Positions 46,834 to 59,790 of a DNA stretch of 64,000 nt are shown here, in pieces. The position numbers and the translations under genes were made by a program. Origin of the DNA: Sordaria brevicollis (lineage: Eukaryota > Ascomycota > Sordariomycetes > Sordariales > Sordariaceae); NCBI GenBank assembly GCA_033439795.1, contig JAUTDP010000001.1, positions 5,270,001-5,334,000 on the forward strand. Direction: 5' to 3'. The notes beneath the pieces are model-generated. The model was given only the letters and a program-made list of their open reading frames with translations. It searched no databases and had not been told where the DNA came from. Position 1 is the first letter of the stretch; each line of letters starts with the position of its first letter.

Positions 46834-49800
46834 AAATTTAATAATAAGGACGAAATAAATTTCAAATTCTTAATTAAATTAATTAATACGGACGTAAGAA
46901 ACCTTCGGCTAGGGTTTTTTATAAACGTAAAGGTTATCCCCGTAGCCTTCGAAATATTATTTTAAATATTGATAATTAAATAGTAAAATATTAATCGGTA
47001 TTAATAGTAAAGGAATATTTTAATAAATTTATAGGAAACTTTAACTTCGGATATATACGAATCTCCGTTTCCCTAATATTATAAGATTTTAATTAATAGA
47101 AAATAAATTAAAAAATAAAAAAAGATATAAAAGATTGAAAATTATAAGAAAATCGGAATAATAAAAATAAGAGACTTAGATATTGAAAATTTTATTAATA
47201 AATTTAAATAGGAATTACCGGAAAAATACCGAAGGGATTAAATTTATTCCTTATTATAAATTATCCGTTCGTTAAATATTCGTATTTTATACGCGGAATT
47301 CGCTCTTTAATTAATTAAAATTATCGTATGATTCTTCTTTTTAATAATCCGAAGATTTTTTAATATTTTGAAGGAATTTTTAATTTTATTAAAAGAGGTA
47401 AAGTTTATTAACGAAAATATTATTAAATAGACCTATTTTTAAAATAATTTAGAAATAAAATTATTATAAAATTTTAGGAGCGGTAAAGATTTATTAGCGG
47501 TATTATAATATTTAAATTAAAAATTTATTAATAATAAGGCGTAAATTTATATTTCTTTTAAAAAGGATATGAATAATAATTAATATTTTAATTATACGTA
47601 TAATACCCCTTTTCCCTTTTATTTATTATTTATTACTTATAAACCTATATCGTTTATTATATTTAATAAAAATATTATTATTACGTTTAAAGATATTCCC
47701 CTTATTTCCTCCTTTTCTTTATCGATTTTATCGTTTATCCCTTTTTATTCCCTTTTTATTAAGCGAATTCCTCTTACTAAAATAATTTTTAATATTATTA
47801 TTATTATCCTAATTAATAATATTATTCGTAATATTACCCCCGTTAATCTTTTTAACGGGAATAAGGTTATTAAATATTTTAAATTATTTAAAAAGAAGGT
47901 TAAAATTTATAAATTCGGTAATAACGAGTAGAAGATTTTTATTTAATTTTAATAATATAAAAAGGAGTTTAAGGATATTAATAAAAGTATTATTCGTAAA
48001 TTCAAATTCCGGAAGATTTATATTTAATTTAAATTTATAAAGCGGTTTAAAATAGTTTATAAAATTAAAGACTTTAAATAGATTAAGAGTATAATTATTA
48101 TTTTAAAATATTTTTATTTTAAATAAGTTTTTAATAATTATAATATTATTATAAATATTATTTTTATTTATATAATTTTATTAGTTCGTTAAACCGTTGT
48201 TAATTAATCCTTTATTTATATTAACGTTATTAAAAACTTTTACCGAAAGTTTAATTTCGAAATTAAACGGACTATAGCCTCTTTTTTTAATAAATATACA
48301 GAGGAATTCTATTATATAAATTGGGTAGAATTTTTAATTAAATTAAACGGCTTAATTATTAAATAGTTTAACGACGTTAAATTTAACGATTATTTTAATA
48401 ATAAGGAAGAAATTAATATTTATTATCTTATATATAAAGTAATTCGTTTTTCCGATAAAGAATTTACTTAAAGTATTAATAAGAAGCTTATTAAAAAATT
48501 TATCCTTAAATTTATTTTTAAGGCCGCCGAAATTTTTATTACGATTAAGGATAATTAAATAGAGAAATTAATTAAATCCTTCGAATAATTAATTATCGCT
48601 TATAAATCCTTAATAAATAACCGGATTATTAATATTATTATCCCGCTTCCTCCTATACCCTTTTAACCTTAACCGATTTAAATTTATTATCTTTAAATTA
48701 ATTTAATTTAAACCCGCCTTTATAATAAGGATTATATTAATAGTAGAAGAAAGAGGGAGCCTTATCGTTAAATATATTATTATTATAATAAAATAAATTA
48801 TTATTTATTTAATTATAAAAAGAAGGATAAAGATAATTTTTATAATATTATACGGTAGATTACCCCTAATAAATAAAGATTTATAAGTATTATTATTTAT
48901 ATAAGTAATATTATAAACGCTTTTAATTTATTTTTTAACGAAATATATATTCGTATTATTAATTAAAGCGCCTTAAAAAAGGTAATCCGTTTATTATTTA
49001 CCTTAAACCCAAATTATTTTAATTATAATAATTTTAAAAAATAAGAGAAAAATATTTAATAAAAGGGCATTGTTATAAATCTTCGTTTTACCCTTTATTT
49101 TAAATTCTTTAAGGACCCTAATATAGTAAAAAAATAGTAAGATATAGTTCTCGTTTAAAGAATTAATATTAGAATTATTAATTATATTATTATTAATATT
49201 TTCGATAAATTTTATAAATTTTTAATTAAATTTTATCGAAGGATTAGTACTTTTAATTTATAAACCTAAATATTTATAATTTCTAAAATTAAGGATATTA
49301 TTAATTCTACCGAAGAATAAATTAATTCCCTTCTTAATATAATTATTATTACTATTAAGGAATTAAAGAGGCTTAGAATAGAGGAAACTATATTCGGCTA
49401 TATTATAACGCCCCCCTTTATTTAATTTTCTAACGCTAAAATTAATAAATTTATACTTAAATAATTTAATTAAATTCTTAAGGATAAAAGCCGTATTAAT
49501 AAAATAATATTTATAATAATAATAACGTTTTTAATAAAAATAATAATTAAAAAAGCGCCCGTAGCCGAAAAGGATAAAGGTATTAATTAATTAATCCTCT
49601 AAAATACTATTTCTAAACTTCGAAAATAATACCTTATAATTACTAAATTCATAAACGTTAAAATTACTATTACTATTAAAAATATTATTCAAAATAATTT
49701 AATTACTATTAAAATTATTTATAATTAAATTAAATAATTTTCTAATATACTTTATACAAAGGACAGGGTTTTTAAAATCTAATTTAAATATTATAATAAT

Positions 49801-50899
49801 ATTACCCCTAATAATAACTTTAAAACCAACCGTTTTATTCCTATTTAATAAAGAATTTAAACGTATTTTATCGTAATTATTAATCTAATTTATAATCCTT
49901 TTATTAATTTTATAAAAGCTTTTTCTAAGGATGAACTTTTTTTCTTATTCGATTAATAAAATATTACCGATTAGCGGAGGGTTAAATTTCTTCCTATTCG
50001 AATTTTATTAACCCGTAATATTTTAGCCCTAACGATTAATTAAATAAAGTAAATTAATAAATTCTTTTTTACTAAAAATAAAATTATACGCTTAGTACCG
50101 TTATTAATCTTTGACGTCTTTATTAACGTAAAAGGAAGTAAAAAGGTATTTATTTTATTAAATAATAGCGCCGAATATAATATTATTAATAAAGCGTTAA
50201 TTAATAATTTTAAATTATAGAATATTTTTACTTAAATTATTAATATTAATAATAATAGCGGGAAGAAGGGTTTTTTTAGAAAAATTTATAAGAAGGTATA
50301 TTTATTTAATAAAAAAAAGGAAATTTATTTCTTTATTATTAAATAACCTTTATTTAATTATAATATTATCCTAAGTTTACTATTTTTTTATAATATAAAC
50401 GTTTATTTAATTTATAAAAATAGTAAAACTTTTATTATTATAACGATTAAAGGGGTAATAATCCGCACCGTACTAATTAAAATTTATAATTTAATAAAAA
50501 GAATTTTTAAAAGCGGGTAAAGGGTTTAACTCCTTTATAATTATAGTAATAATAACGGAAAAAAAAGCGGTAATAAAAAAAGAAAAGGAAGAGAAGAAGG
50601 AATAATAAAAGTAAATAAAAGAAGAAGAAAAATAAATACCGAAATAATTAAAGGAGGATAATAAATGGATTGCCCCCGTATTAAATTCTGCGGTTAAATA
50701 GGTTTTAAAATTATTATAGCGAAAAAAAGATAATTTAAAGGAATTGGAAAATATATAGAAGGGTATAAATAACCCGGTACGGATTTTTAAATAATCTTTA
50801 TAATGGATACGAAGGGGGGTAATTATATTAATTCGGAAATTCGGTTTAAAAAGGAAATTTTTATTAGAAGAAGAATTTAATTTTAAAAGAAAATTAAAA

Positions 50900-53800
50900 A
50901 TAATACTTTAAACGTATATTATATATAAGCGAATAATTTAAAAGGTTAATCTAATCGATAATATAATTTTTAATAGTTTTAAATTTAAAGGGGATTTTAA
51001 TTAAAAAGCGAAGCGATTAAAAATAATTAAAGAGTAAATTATTACTTTATTTAAAAATTTTGGCTCTAAATAGGATTAATACGTTATTTTATATTTTATA
51101 AAATTAATTAAAAGGTTTCGTTTTATTAAAGAACGCCTTTAAATTATTTTAAAAATAATTTAGGATATTTTAAATAAAGTAGAAATTGAATTATTTATTT
51201 ATATTCTTTATAATAAGGAATAAATTCTTATATAGGATTTTAATAAGTATAGAAAATTTAACCCGGATATTATTCCTCTTTAGTAAATTTATATTATATT
51301 TTATTCTATTTAATAAATAAAATTTATCCCGATATTTAAAGCCTTTTATAATTAAATATATAATTTATTAAAAAATAGAATACAGAAGGGGATTTTCGAA
51401 GAAAATTATATTATTTACCGAAATAATTAATTTTTAATTACTAAAAAAAATAGCGGCCTACGTTTTATTAATAACGCTTAACGGATTAATAAGGTAATTT
51501 TAAAAAATATTAATCTATTTCTAAATTATAAAGAATTTAATAAAATATTTAGAAGGTATAAAATATTATTTTTATTTAACCTTTTCTCTAATTACAATTA
51601 AATTCCCTTCGATAAAATTAATTATAATTTTATTACCTTTTTAATATTTTTAAACCTTTTTAAAATAATTATTCTATTTTAAAAAAGTATTAATTCGGTT
51701 ATTTAATTTATAAAGGTAATAATTAAAATATTTTATAATTTAATTCTTAACGTTTATTAACCGTATTTTAATAATATTTATATTAAAGGGCCTTAGATAA
51801 TTTATAATAAAAAGTAAATCCGTTTAAAGGGATTTAAAAAGTATATTTTAGAATATTTTATAAATATTAATAAAGTCCTAATTAACGTTAAATTTACCGG
51901 AAGTATTATTATAATAATTAAATTATAATAATATTAAAAAGAGGTAATTTTTATTAAGTATTTTTATATATTTAATAGAAAGGTTCTAATTAAGGAGAAA
52001 GTCCGAAAGATTAATAAATAGATTTATTATAAAGAGATTCTTAGGAAAAAGGGAAGCGGTATTTAAAAGGTCCGTTCCTTTTTAAGAATTATAAACTATT
52101 ATTGGATATAAATCCGCGGGTTTAGTATTATTATAATCCTTTTTTACGTTTTAATAAAGAAAGGAACTACGTTTAAATAAAGTAAAAATAAGCAATTTAT
52201 AATAAAATACTTTTAATATTTAATTATTATAATTCTAATCCTTACGACCTTTATTTATAATAATAAACGTTATAAAATTATAATTCTAATAATTAATACT
52301 TTTCTTAACAATTAAGGAAGTATTTTAAAATAAATCGGCCCCGATAATAAAAAATATCCGTATAAATTTAAAAGCGGAATTTGGTTAGAGGTTGAAAAGC
52401 GTTATAATATTATTAAAAGGGAGTTTCGGGGGCTTTTTTATATTTTAAAACGTTTATAGAGATATTTCTTTAAAATATATTTTATTATTAAAACTAATAT
52501 TATAATTTTTATATATTAATTTAATAATATTATTAATAATATTCTAAAGGCCTTATTAATATATTAGATTATTTAAATTAAACTTTTCGATTTTAAAGTT
52601 AAATATATTTTTAATTTAAAGAATTTTATAATTAATAGGTTATTTTACAAACCCCTTAAATTTTTTAATTTATATAAAAAGGAGTACGAAGAGGATATTA
52701 ACGATTTCGTAAACGTATAAATTTATATTACCTTTACAGAATTATTTAAATCGATTTTATATAGTAATTAATTACGGTAATTAGAAAAGATCGTTAGGTT
52801 CCTTTTAATTATAGAAATCCCTACCTACTTAAAAAGTATAATTTTAAAGCGTTAATTCTATAATAATATATTAAAATATATAATTTAAAATAGCGTTTTT
52901 TAATTACGGCCTATTAATTCTATTTAATTCTTTAGGCGGATTATCGATATTTAGGAAGAATAATAATTAATTATAATCCGGTATTATAATAAGGTAGGAT
53001 ATTAAGGACGTAAAGGAATATATCATTATATTATTAAATATTATTATTAGAAGGGTATATATAATAATATCGAAGAATTAATCCGCTTTTACTTTTAATA
53101 TTAATAATTTAATCCTAAGCGTTTTAAAAATAGTTATTAATAATTTTATCCTAATTCTTACCCTTTTAATAAATAGATTTTGGATATTTAATATTTTCTA
53201 AAGGCTAATAGAAAAAGGATTTTTCTTTTAAAAATTAAGGATAATATAACCGGTTATATTAAGGTTACTATTTTATTTAATATTAAATTTATTTAAATAA
53301 AATATTTCTTTGAATTTATTTTTTTAAAATAGGGATATCCTTTAACGGTTTTAGTTAATAGTAGTTTTGAATTCTAATTAACCGTTATTAAATATTTAAT
53401 TCAATTAAAGATCCGTAAGGAATATATTATACCCTTTAATTTTAAAATTAATAGGAATAATAAATAAAAATATATAACGATCGCCGCTTTATTTATAAAA
53501 ATAATAAATAATAAAGGGTGTAATTGGAAGAAGCTTTTACCCTATATTTTATTTACTAATTGAATAATAATCCGGGGTAATTACAGTTATATTCCTTTTT
53601 AATTAATTTATAATTATAATTCTATTACTTTTATTAAATTCGATTTACCCTTATAGCGGGTTATTAATTAAAAAAATAATAATAAATTAATAATAAGGGA
53701 GGAATTAATTTATATTATTATTCGAATACGTAAAGAATTAAAATATTAATTTAATTAAGCCGTTAAAAAGGTCGCCGTTAAAAGGGAAGTAGTTATTATT

Positions 53801-54250
53801 TATCGTAATAAGAGGGATAAACGAAAAATACGCTTTATTAATATTTAAATCGAGGTCGGAAACTTTATTTTAAAGTATAATAACGTTAAAAGGGTAAATA
53901 TAAATTCTATATAGAAATTAATTTATTATTAAAAGGGTCTTTATTATATATACCGAATTTTTTCTTCGGGTAATATTTATTATTTAAATATTTTTAATAA
54001 AATCCTTTTAAAGAGGCCGGTAGGTATTAAGAATATTAAGAAATTTATAATTAAGGATAAAATAATATTAAATATTAAAAATTTAATAAAAGGTTTATAA
54101 GAGTCGATTAATTCCGAGGAGGGATTTATTCGGGGTTTAATTAATAATAAAGAAATTGTAGAAAAAATTCTTAAAAGACTTTTAAGAGCGGAAGAGCTTT
54201 AACTAATATTTATTAAAGGAATTCGAACGAAGATTTTTAATAAAAGGATA
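50900..54250 (+). pseudogene. Pol relic (reverse transcriptase to integrase) of the 13.4-kb element
   Basis: The + strand frame with stops gives RT near 51590-51800 (ending YFNNIYIKGL), an RNase H/connection region near 52200-52700, the zinc-binding segment GRKGIYHYIIKYYY near 53010, the integrase core (GYPLTVLVN, then LIQLKIRKEYIIPFN, then GCNWKKLLPYILF) at about 53200-53560, and a typical post-core LKYNNVKRVN region near 53870. The variant FDDVxxKGP-type RT motif suggests a distinct fungal Ty3 lineage. Confidence 0.8.
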
Positions 54251-54499
54251 CATTAGAATTTTAAAAAATTTTTAATTAAAATAATTATTTTAGTAGGAAG
54301 GCTTTTAGGGGAATAGGTTTTAATTAAAGATTAACCTAAAATATAATTAAATATTATAGAAAAGGAGGAGATTTAGCCCTAATTTAAAAACGACTTTAAT
54401 TAGCTTTAAATTATAAATAAAAGACTATAATACTAAAAAATATATAATAAGGTTAATAGCCGCCGATATTTATAGAACGCTATAAATATTATTTTTTTT

Positions 54500-57400
54500 C
54501 GAATTACCGAAGGTACCCCCGACCGAATAACGTCCGAACCGATCCGTACCCGATTAATTCTTTAATTATTAATTATTTTCGGTTAGGAATTCCGATTCCT
54601 TTTTCTTTTTTTTTCTTATATCTTTTATTTTTCGTATTAGGTCCTTTATTTTTACTTTTAGTTATTTATTTTTACTTATTCGTTTTTACTTTTATTTTTT
54701 TTAATTAATTAAGGGAAGTCCCTATTAAATTCCGTAATGTAAATAATTTTTAAAAACCGACCTCAATTTTTAATTTCCTAGGAAACTATTATTTAGGGTT
54801 AGAATAAATTAGAATATCCTTAACGTTAAAAATTTTAAACCCTTTTAGCCGTTTTATATTATTTTTTAATATTTTATTTTAAAGAGATTTTTTAATAAAA
54901 ATAATCGTTCGGAATTTTAATTACTTTTAAAGGGAAGATTAAATACTAAAGTGAGAGGGAAATATTAAAGAGAAATTGTTTTTTTTTATTATTTATTTTA
55001 TATTTATTTTATTTACTAGAAAATTTTTTACTAAAAAAGTTTTATATTCTATATAGGAAATATTAATTTATATTTATAACGTTAATTTATTTTTACTATT
55101 TTCTTTAAGAGGAACGATAATACCCTCTCCCTTTTTTTTAACAATAATAATAATATTATTTTCTTTACTTTTACTACTTTTAGAATTATTATTTTTAATA
55201 ACCCTTATCTTAAAAATTTATTAATTAGCTCCTCCTTTAATTTCGATATCTTCGACGCTAATTTCGAATTTTATCTTCTTACGAATAAGTTCTTTATTTT
55301 TACTAATTTTTCTATTACTTTTACTATAAAATTCACTTTTTTTATTTAAATTATTATTATTTTTCGAAAGTTAATTTATATTAATAATATTAAAAGTATT
55401 TTCGTTATTATATATAATATTAACCTTAATATAATTACCGCGAATATTTAAACCTTTTCCCTTTATATTTAATTATTTGTATTTAAATTAAATATATTCG
55501 GCCTAATTTTTAAAACTATTAAATACGCGCCGATTTACTCTTTATTAATAATTTTTAAATACGTTATTAATTATTAAAGTAAGGCCGCTAATACCGCGAT
55601 TACTAATTAAAATTTCGATAAGAGGTTATAACGTAGCGTCCTTGCGAAATTTAAATTAAAATTCCTTTTTAAAATAATTCGAATAAGTATATTAATTTAC
55701 CCGTTTAATATTTTAAATATAATTCCCGTATATATTTCCTTTAATATTTCCCGGTATAGAAATACAATTTACAAAAGGAGATTAAACATTAAAGGACTTT
55801 TATTCGTTATTATAAATAAAGATTAAAATATACGATTTCTAAATTTATTTAGTATAATTAATATAAAAGAACCGGTTTTTAAAAAGAAGAAATTAATTAG
55901 TAAAGGAAGATAAAAAAAGAAAAGGAGTAAATCTATATAAAGAATTATATATTTAAATAAATAAATTAAAAATACGCTCTTTTTTAATATATATATAAGC
56001 GTTATAGTAATTTAAAAGTTAATTTCCTTTCTTTTTAATAAAAATACACTAGTATTCCTTAATATCGAAATTATATTTATTAAAATATTTAAAAATAATA
56101 CGTTAATATTAATTTATTAAATAGAATTCTTCTATTAAATTCTTAATTTATTTAAAAAACTTTTATAAAACCTATTTAAAATAGAGCGAATTAATAAAGG
56201 GAGGATAAATAATAATAAAGATTTTTACCTTAGAAAAAAAGACTTCGATATTTATATTTATAAATATTCCTTAAAATTAATTATTAGCGAATTCGCGGCT
56301 TTAATAAATATAAACTTTATTAAAGAGTTATTTCTTTTTATTAGGACGGGTATTTATATAATAAGGATTATTCCGAATAATTAAAGGGAAATTAAGGATA
56401 AAATTATAAAAGGCTAGAACCGAAAAACGTTTATTTATAATGATAATATATTCGTTGAAATTTATATTAAAAAAAGGTTTCTTCTATTAATTAATAGGTA
56501 TTTTAAAACGTTAAATCTTTTCCTAAACGGGATTTTTCGTAATATCCTTGGGTTTAATTATAATATTTTAATAAAGGAGGCGAATTTATATAATATTATT
56601 TAGAGGAAAAGAAGTTTTTAGACGAAGGGAAGCGGATAAAATAGAAAAGAATAATATAAATTTATTCGTCGGCCGAAAAAGGAAATTTTAATTCCTTCTT
56701 TAATTATTTAAATAAATTATTTAAATAACGAAGACGGGATAATTAGCGAAAATAGAACCCAGACGCGGAAAGGTATTCAAACGAATAAATATTTAGACTT
56801 AGAAGTATTTTTCGGGTAATATAATAATAAAAAAATATTTATAATATTAATAATAATTTTAAAATAATACGAACTTATATGAAAAGTAAAAAATTTTTAC
56901 GACAATAAAAAGATTTTAATACGTTATAGGGTAGGAGATTTTTCTTTCCCTTTATTACGACCTTTAATATTTTTTTCGTTAAAAAATAAATTTATATTAG
57001 CTTTTTTTAACTTTTTTTACTAAATATCCTTATATTTTTAATTTCGATAACGTTATAATCCTTAAAAAAAACCTTTCTTCTCCCTCCTAAGATTTTTACC
57101 CTATTAAACGTTTATTTTTCACTTTCGTGTAAATTTATTCTTCTATTAAAAATAATTTCGAACGAGGAAATTATTTTTATAAAGGAGGAATAAACCCTTT
57201 TTATTAAAAATATAGTACGCTACTAAATTAAAAGACTATTTAAAAAGATAGGATTTATTATCGAATCTTAGAAATAGTAAATTTATAATTAAAAGGATAT
57301 TAAAATATATACGGAATAAGTCTACCCCTTTAAAGTAATTAGAGAAGAATAATAAAATTTTACCCCTTATTTAAATTAGCGTTTTTTGATTATCGTAAAT

Positions 57401-59200
57401 AAACGTTTAGACGAAGAAAAATTACTATTATATTTATTTATTATAAAGTTTAAAATTAATAAAATATTATTGGAATTAATTTACGGGGACGTTCTTTTAT
57501 TTATTAATTAATTTATTATCTTTCGGTAATCCAACCGCTTTATTTAGGAATAAATTTATTTTAATTTTATAAACCTTTAATATTTTACGAATATTTAAAT
57601 TTAAACGGAAAGTATTAATATTTACGCAACTTTTATTTATATATTATATAATTTTGGGGATTATATTTATATCCCTTCCTAAATTTATAAATTTAATAAC
57701 GGTAATATAGAATTTCCCAAATTAAAAAGAAATCTATTCAATTTCTTTAAAATTATTAAATAATAATATATTCCAGTATAAATTAATAAGTATTTTATTT
57801 TAATAATTTATAATAATAGAAATAAACGATAGTTTATTTATAATTCGGCACTTATTTTCGATAATTACGAACGTACGAAGAAAATTTACTTTTCCTTAAC
57901 TTAATAGTATACTATTACTTATAAATTTAATAATTAATTTATTAATTTAAAGAAGTAATTTATTTAAATCGAAATACCTTTCCTATATTAAATTTATATT
58001 TAATTTTATAATTTTTAATATTTAGAAATTATACGAATTTTCTTTATTAAAATTTAACGCCGAAGATATAATATTAGGAGTTTAGAATTAATTAATTAAG
58101 AGGAGGGAAATTATTAAAGGCTATAAATTTAAACTAATTCGATATATTTCTTCGAATTTATTATAATTTATATATAAATATATACAATTTATAATACTTT
58201 AAATATTTATTACGTCTATATATTAATCCGTATTAGAAATTACCTAAAGATTAAAATAAATTTATTCCGATAAATTAAAATATTTTATAGCGAAGATAAT
58301 AAATTAAATTAGCCTTTTTAATTAAAGATATTTAAATTTTTCGGCGAATATAATATTAAATTATTACGAAGAGAAAAAGATATTCCGTATTTCCTTTAAA
58401 GAAATTAGGACGCTTTTTATAATATCCTTTAATAGGATAATAAAAATTGTAATTTCTTTAAAAAGAAATTTTCGAAACCTTTCCTCGCCCGAAGAAAATA
58501 ATAGATTTTCTCTCCTAATTCCCCATTAATATTAAATTTAAATAATTCTTCTTTTTTTTCTTCTTCTTTAAAAGAAGAAGGTCGTAAGTAAAGAGAAATT
58601 ATTATACTTATATTTAATATTAATTTTAAAAACGATAAATTCTTTAAAATTATTAATAAAGGGGAATAAATTTCTTTTATACTTATTATAAAAATTACCC
58701 GCGCTTAAAAAGAAAAATTCCTAGCTTAAATTATAATAATTAATTTTAGCGCTACTCTTAAAAGGGAAATTATAATTAATTAGCCCTTACAGCCGAAAAA
58801 GAAAGGGGTAATAAAGAAGTAATAAAACGATTTTATTATTTTAATATAAACCGATAAAGAGCGTTTCCTAATTAATTATTTTATTTTCTTTAAACCCCTT
58901 TTAATTCCTAAAAATTTTCCTTAAGGTTTAAAATTTTATAATAAGGGTAAATTAATAATTGAAATTAAATTTACTAAAATATTAAATAATAGAATAATTT
59001 AACTAATCCCTTCTAAGGATAAAGTAAATATAAGCGTTATTTAAGCGGTAATCGATATAGGATATACGGCTAATAAAGCGGGATTAAATATAAAAGAAAA
59101 GGTTAAATATAAAGCTTTAAAAAAACGTTTAATTAAAGAGAAAAAGGAAGAGAAGGCTAATAAACGCTAAAAGTAATTTATATATAAAAAATTAATTACT
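54500..59200 (+). pseudogene. Extra sense-strand coding region of the 13.4-kb element, unknown product
   Basis: Downstream of the integrase the + strand again shows coding-like frames. One at about 56270-56620 runs with few stops (EFAALININFIKELFLFI, FKTLNLFLNGIFRNILGF). Another ends near 59175 in a lysine-rich tail (IDIGYTANKAGLNIKEKV, then KKRLIKEKKEEKANKR). A pyrimidine-rich stretch lies at 54590-54720. Whether this is one long ORF or several cannot be told through the RIP damage. I recognise no domain. Alternatives are a captured host gene or an older element nested inside. Confidence 0.4.
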
Positions 59201-59319
59201 TTTTTTATTTTACTTCGGATATTTTTTCTTTAATTTAATTCTTATATTTTAAGAAGGAGGATTCTTATTATACGAATATTTTTACTTAGGACGGTATAAA
59301 AAATACTCGAAGGGAAATA

Positions 59320-59790
59320 TAATATAGGGTAAAATTATTATCTATTTAAATATATAAGTAATTATTTAAATAATAAATAATAGGGTAAGTATAAATTTAT
59401 ACTTCCCTCCTTTTGGAAGATTCGGAGCCTATATTTAAAAAAAGGATAAAAGGGGGAGGTTTCTCCCTCCTTCGATTAAAGAAAGTAAAAAGGAGAATTA
59501 GAAAAGATAACAATTTCATTTTTCACTCAAAGAACCTTTTCTACGAAATTACTAAGTAACCCCTTTAAAGACTCCTAAGAGAATTAATTAATAGATTTAC
59601 TCCTATTTAAAGAAGATAATAAGAATAAAGCTTTATTTTACTCTTACTCTTCTTCCTATAATAATAAGGTTAAGAATTATTAACCCTATTTACGTTTCCT
59701 AAATAAAGATCCCCAAACTAATTTAATCCTTCGCTATAAATTTGTGGTATAGGCTCTATTTCCTTTGTGGTGTGGTTTTTGGTCTAAATT
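59320..59790 (+). repeat. Right LTR of the 13.4-kb Ty3 element
   Basis: About 471 bp. The left end is mutated (TAATATAGGGTAAAATT); the last 50 bases are unmutated (TTTGTGGTGTGGTTTTTGG). Mirror image of the left LTR. Confidence 0.9.

Larger units (their letters stand above)
46373..59790 (+). mobile_element. Very large (13.4 kb) Ty3/Gypsy LTR retrotransposon, RIP-inactivated
   Basis: Paired LTRs (46373-46833 and 59320-59790) are flanked by ACTAC (46368-46372 and 59791-59795; 4 or 5 bp, one base is ambiguous). On the + strand there is a CCHC zinc-knuckle pattern with Cys/His read as Tyr at about 48770-48830 (gag end). A reverse transcriptase follows with YFNNIYIKGL at about 51765-51795. The integrase has an HHCC-like region at about 53000-53120 and a core GYPLTVLVN stretch near 53340. 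A basic post-integrase segment runs to about 54200. A purine tract, GAAGGGAAA, directly precedes the right LTR. Some 4.7 kb (about 54500-59200) lies between pol and the right LTR, with further sense-strand coding relics. The total length is far above the usual 5-8 kb. Confidence 0.85.
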
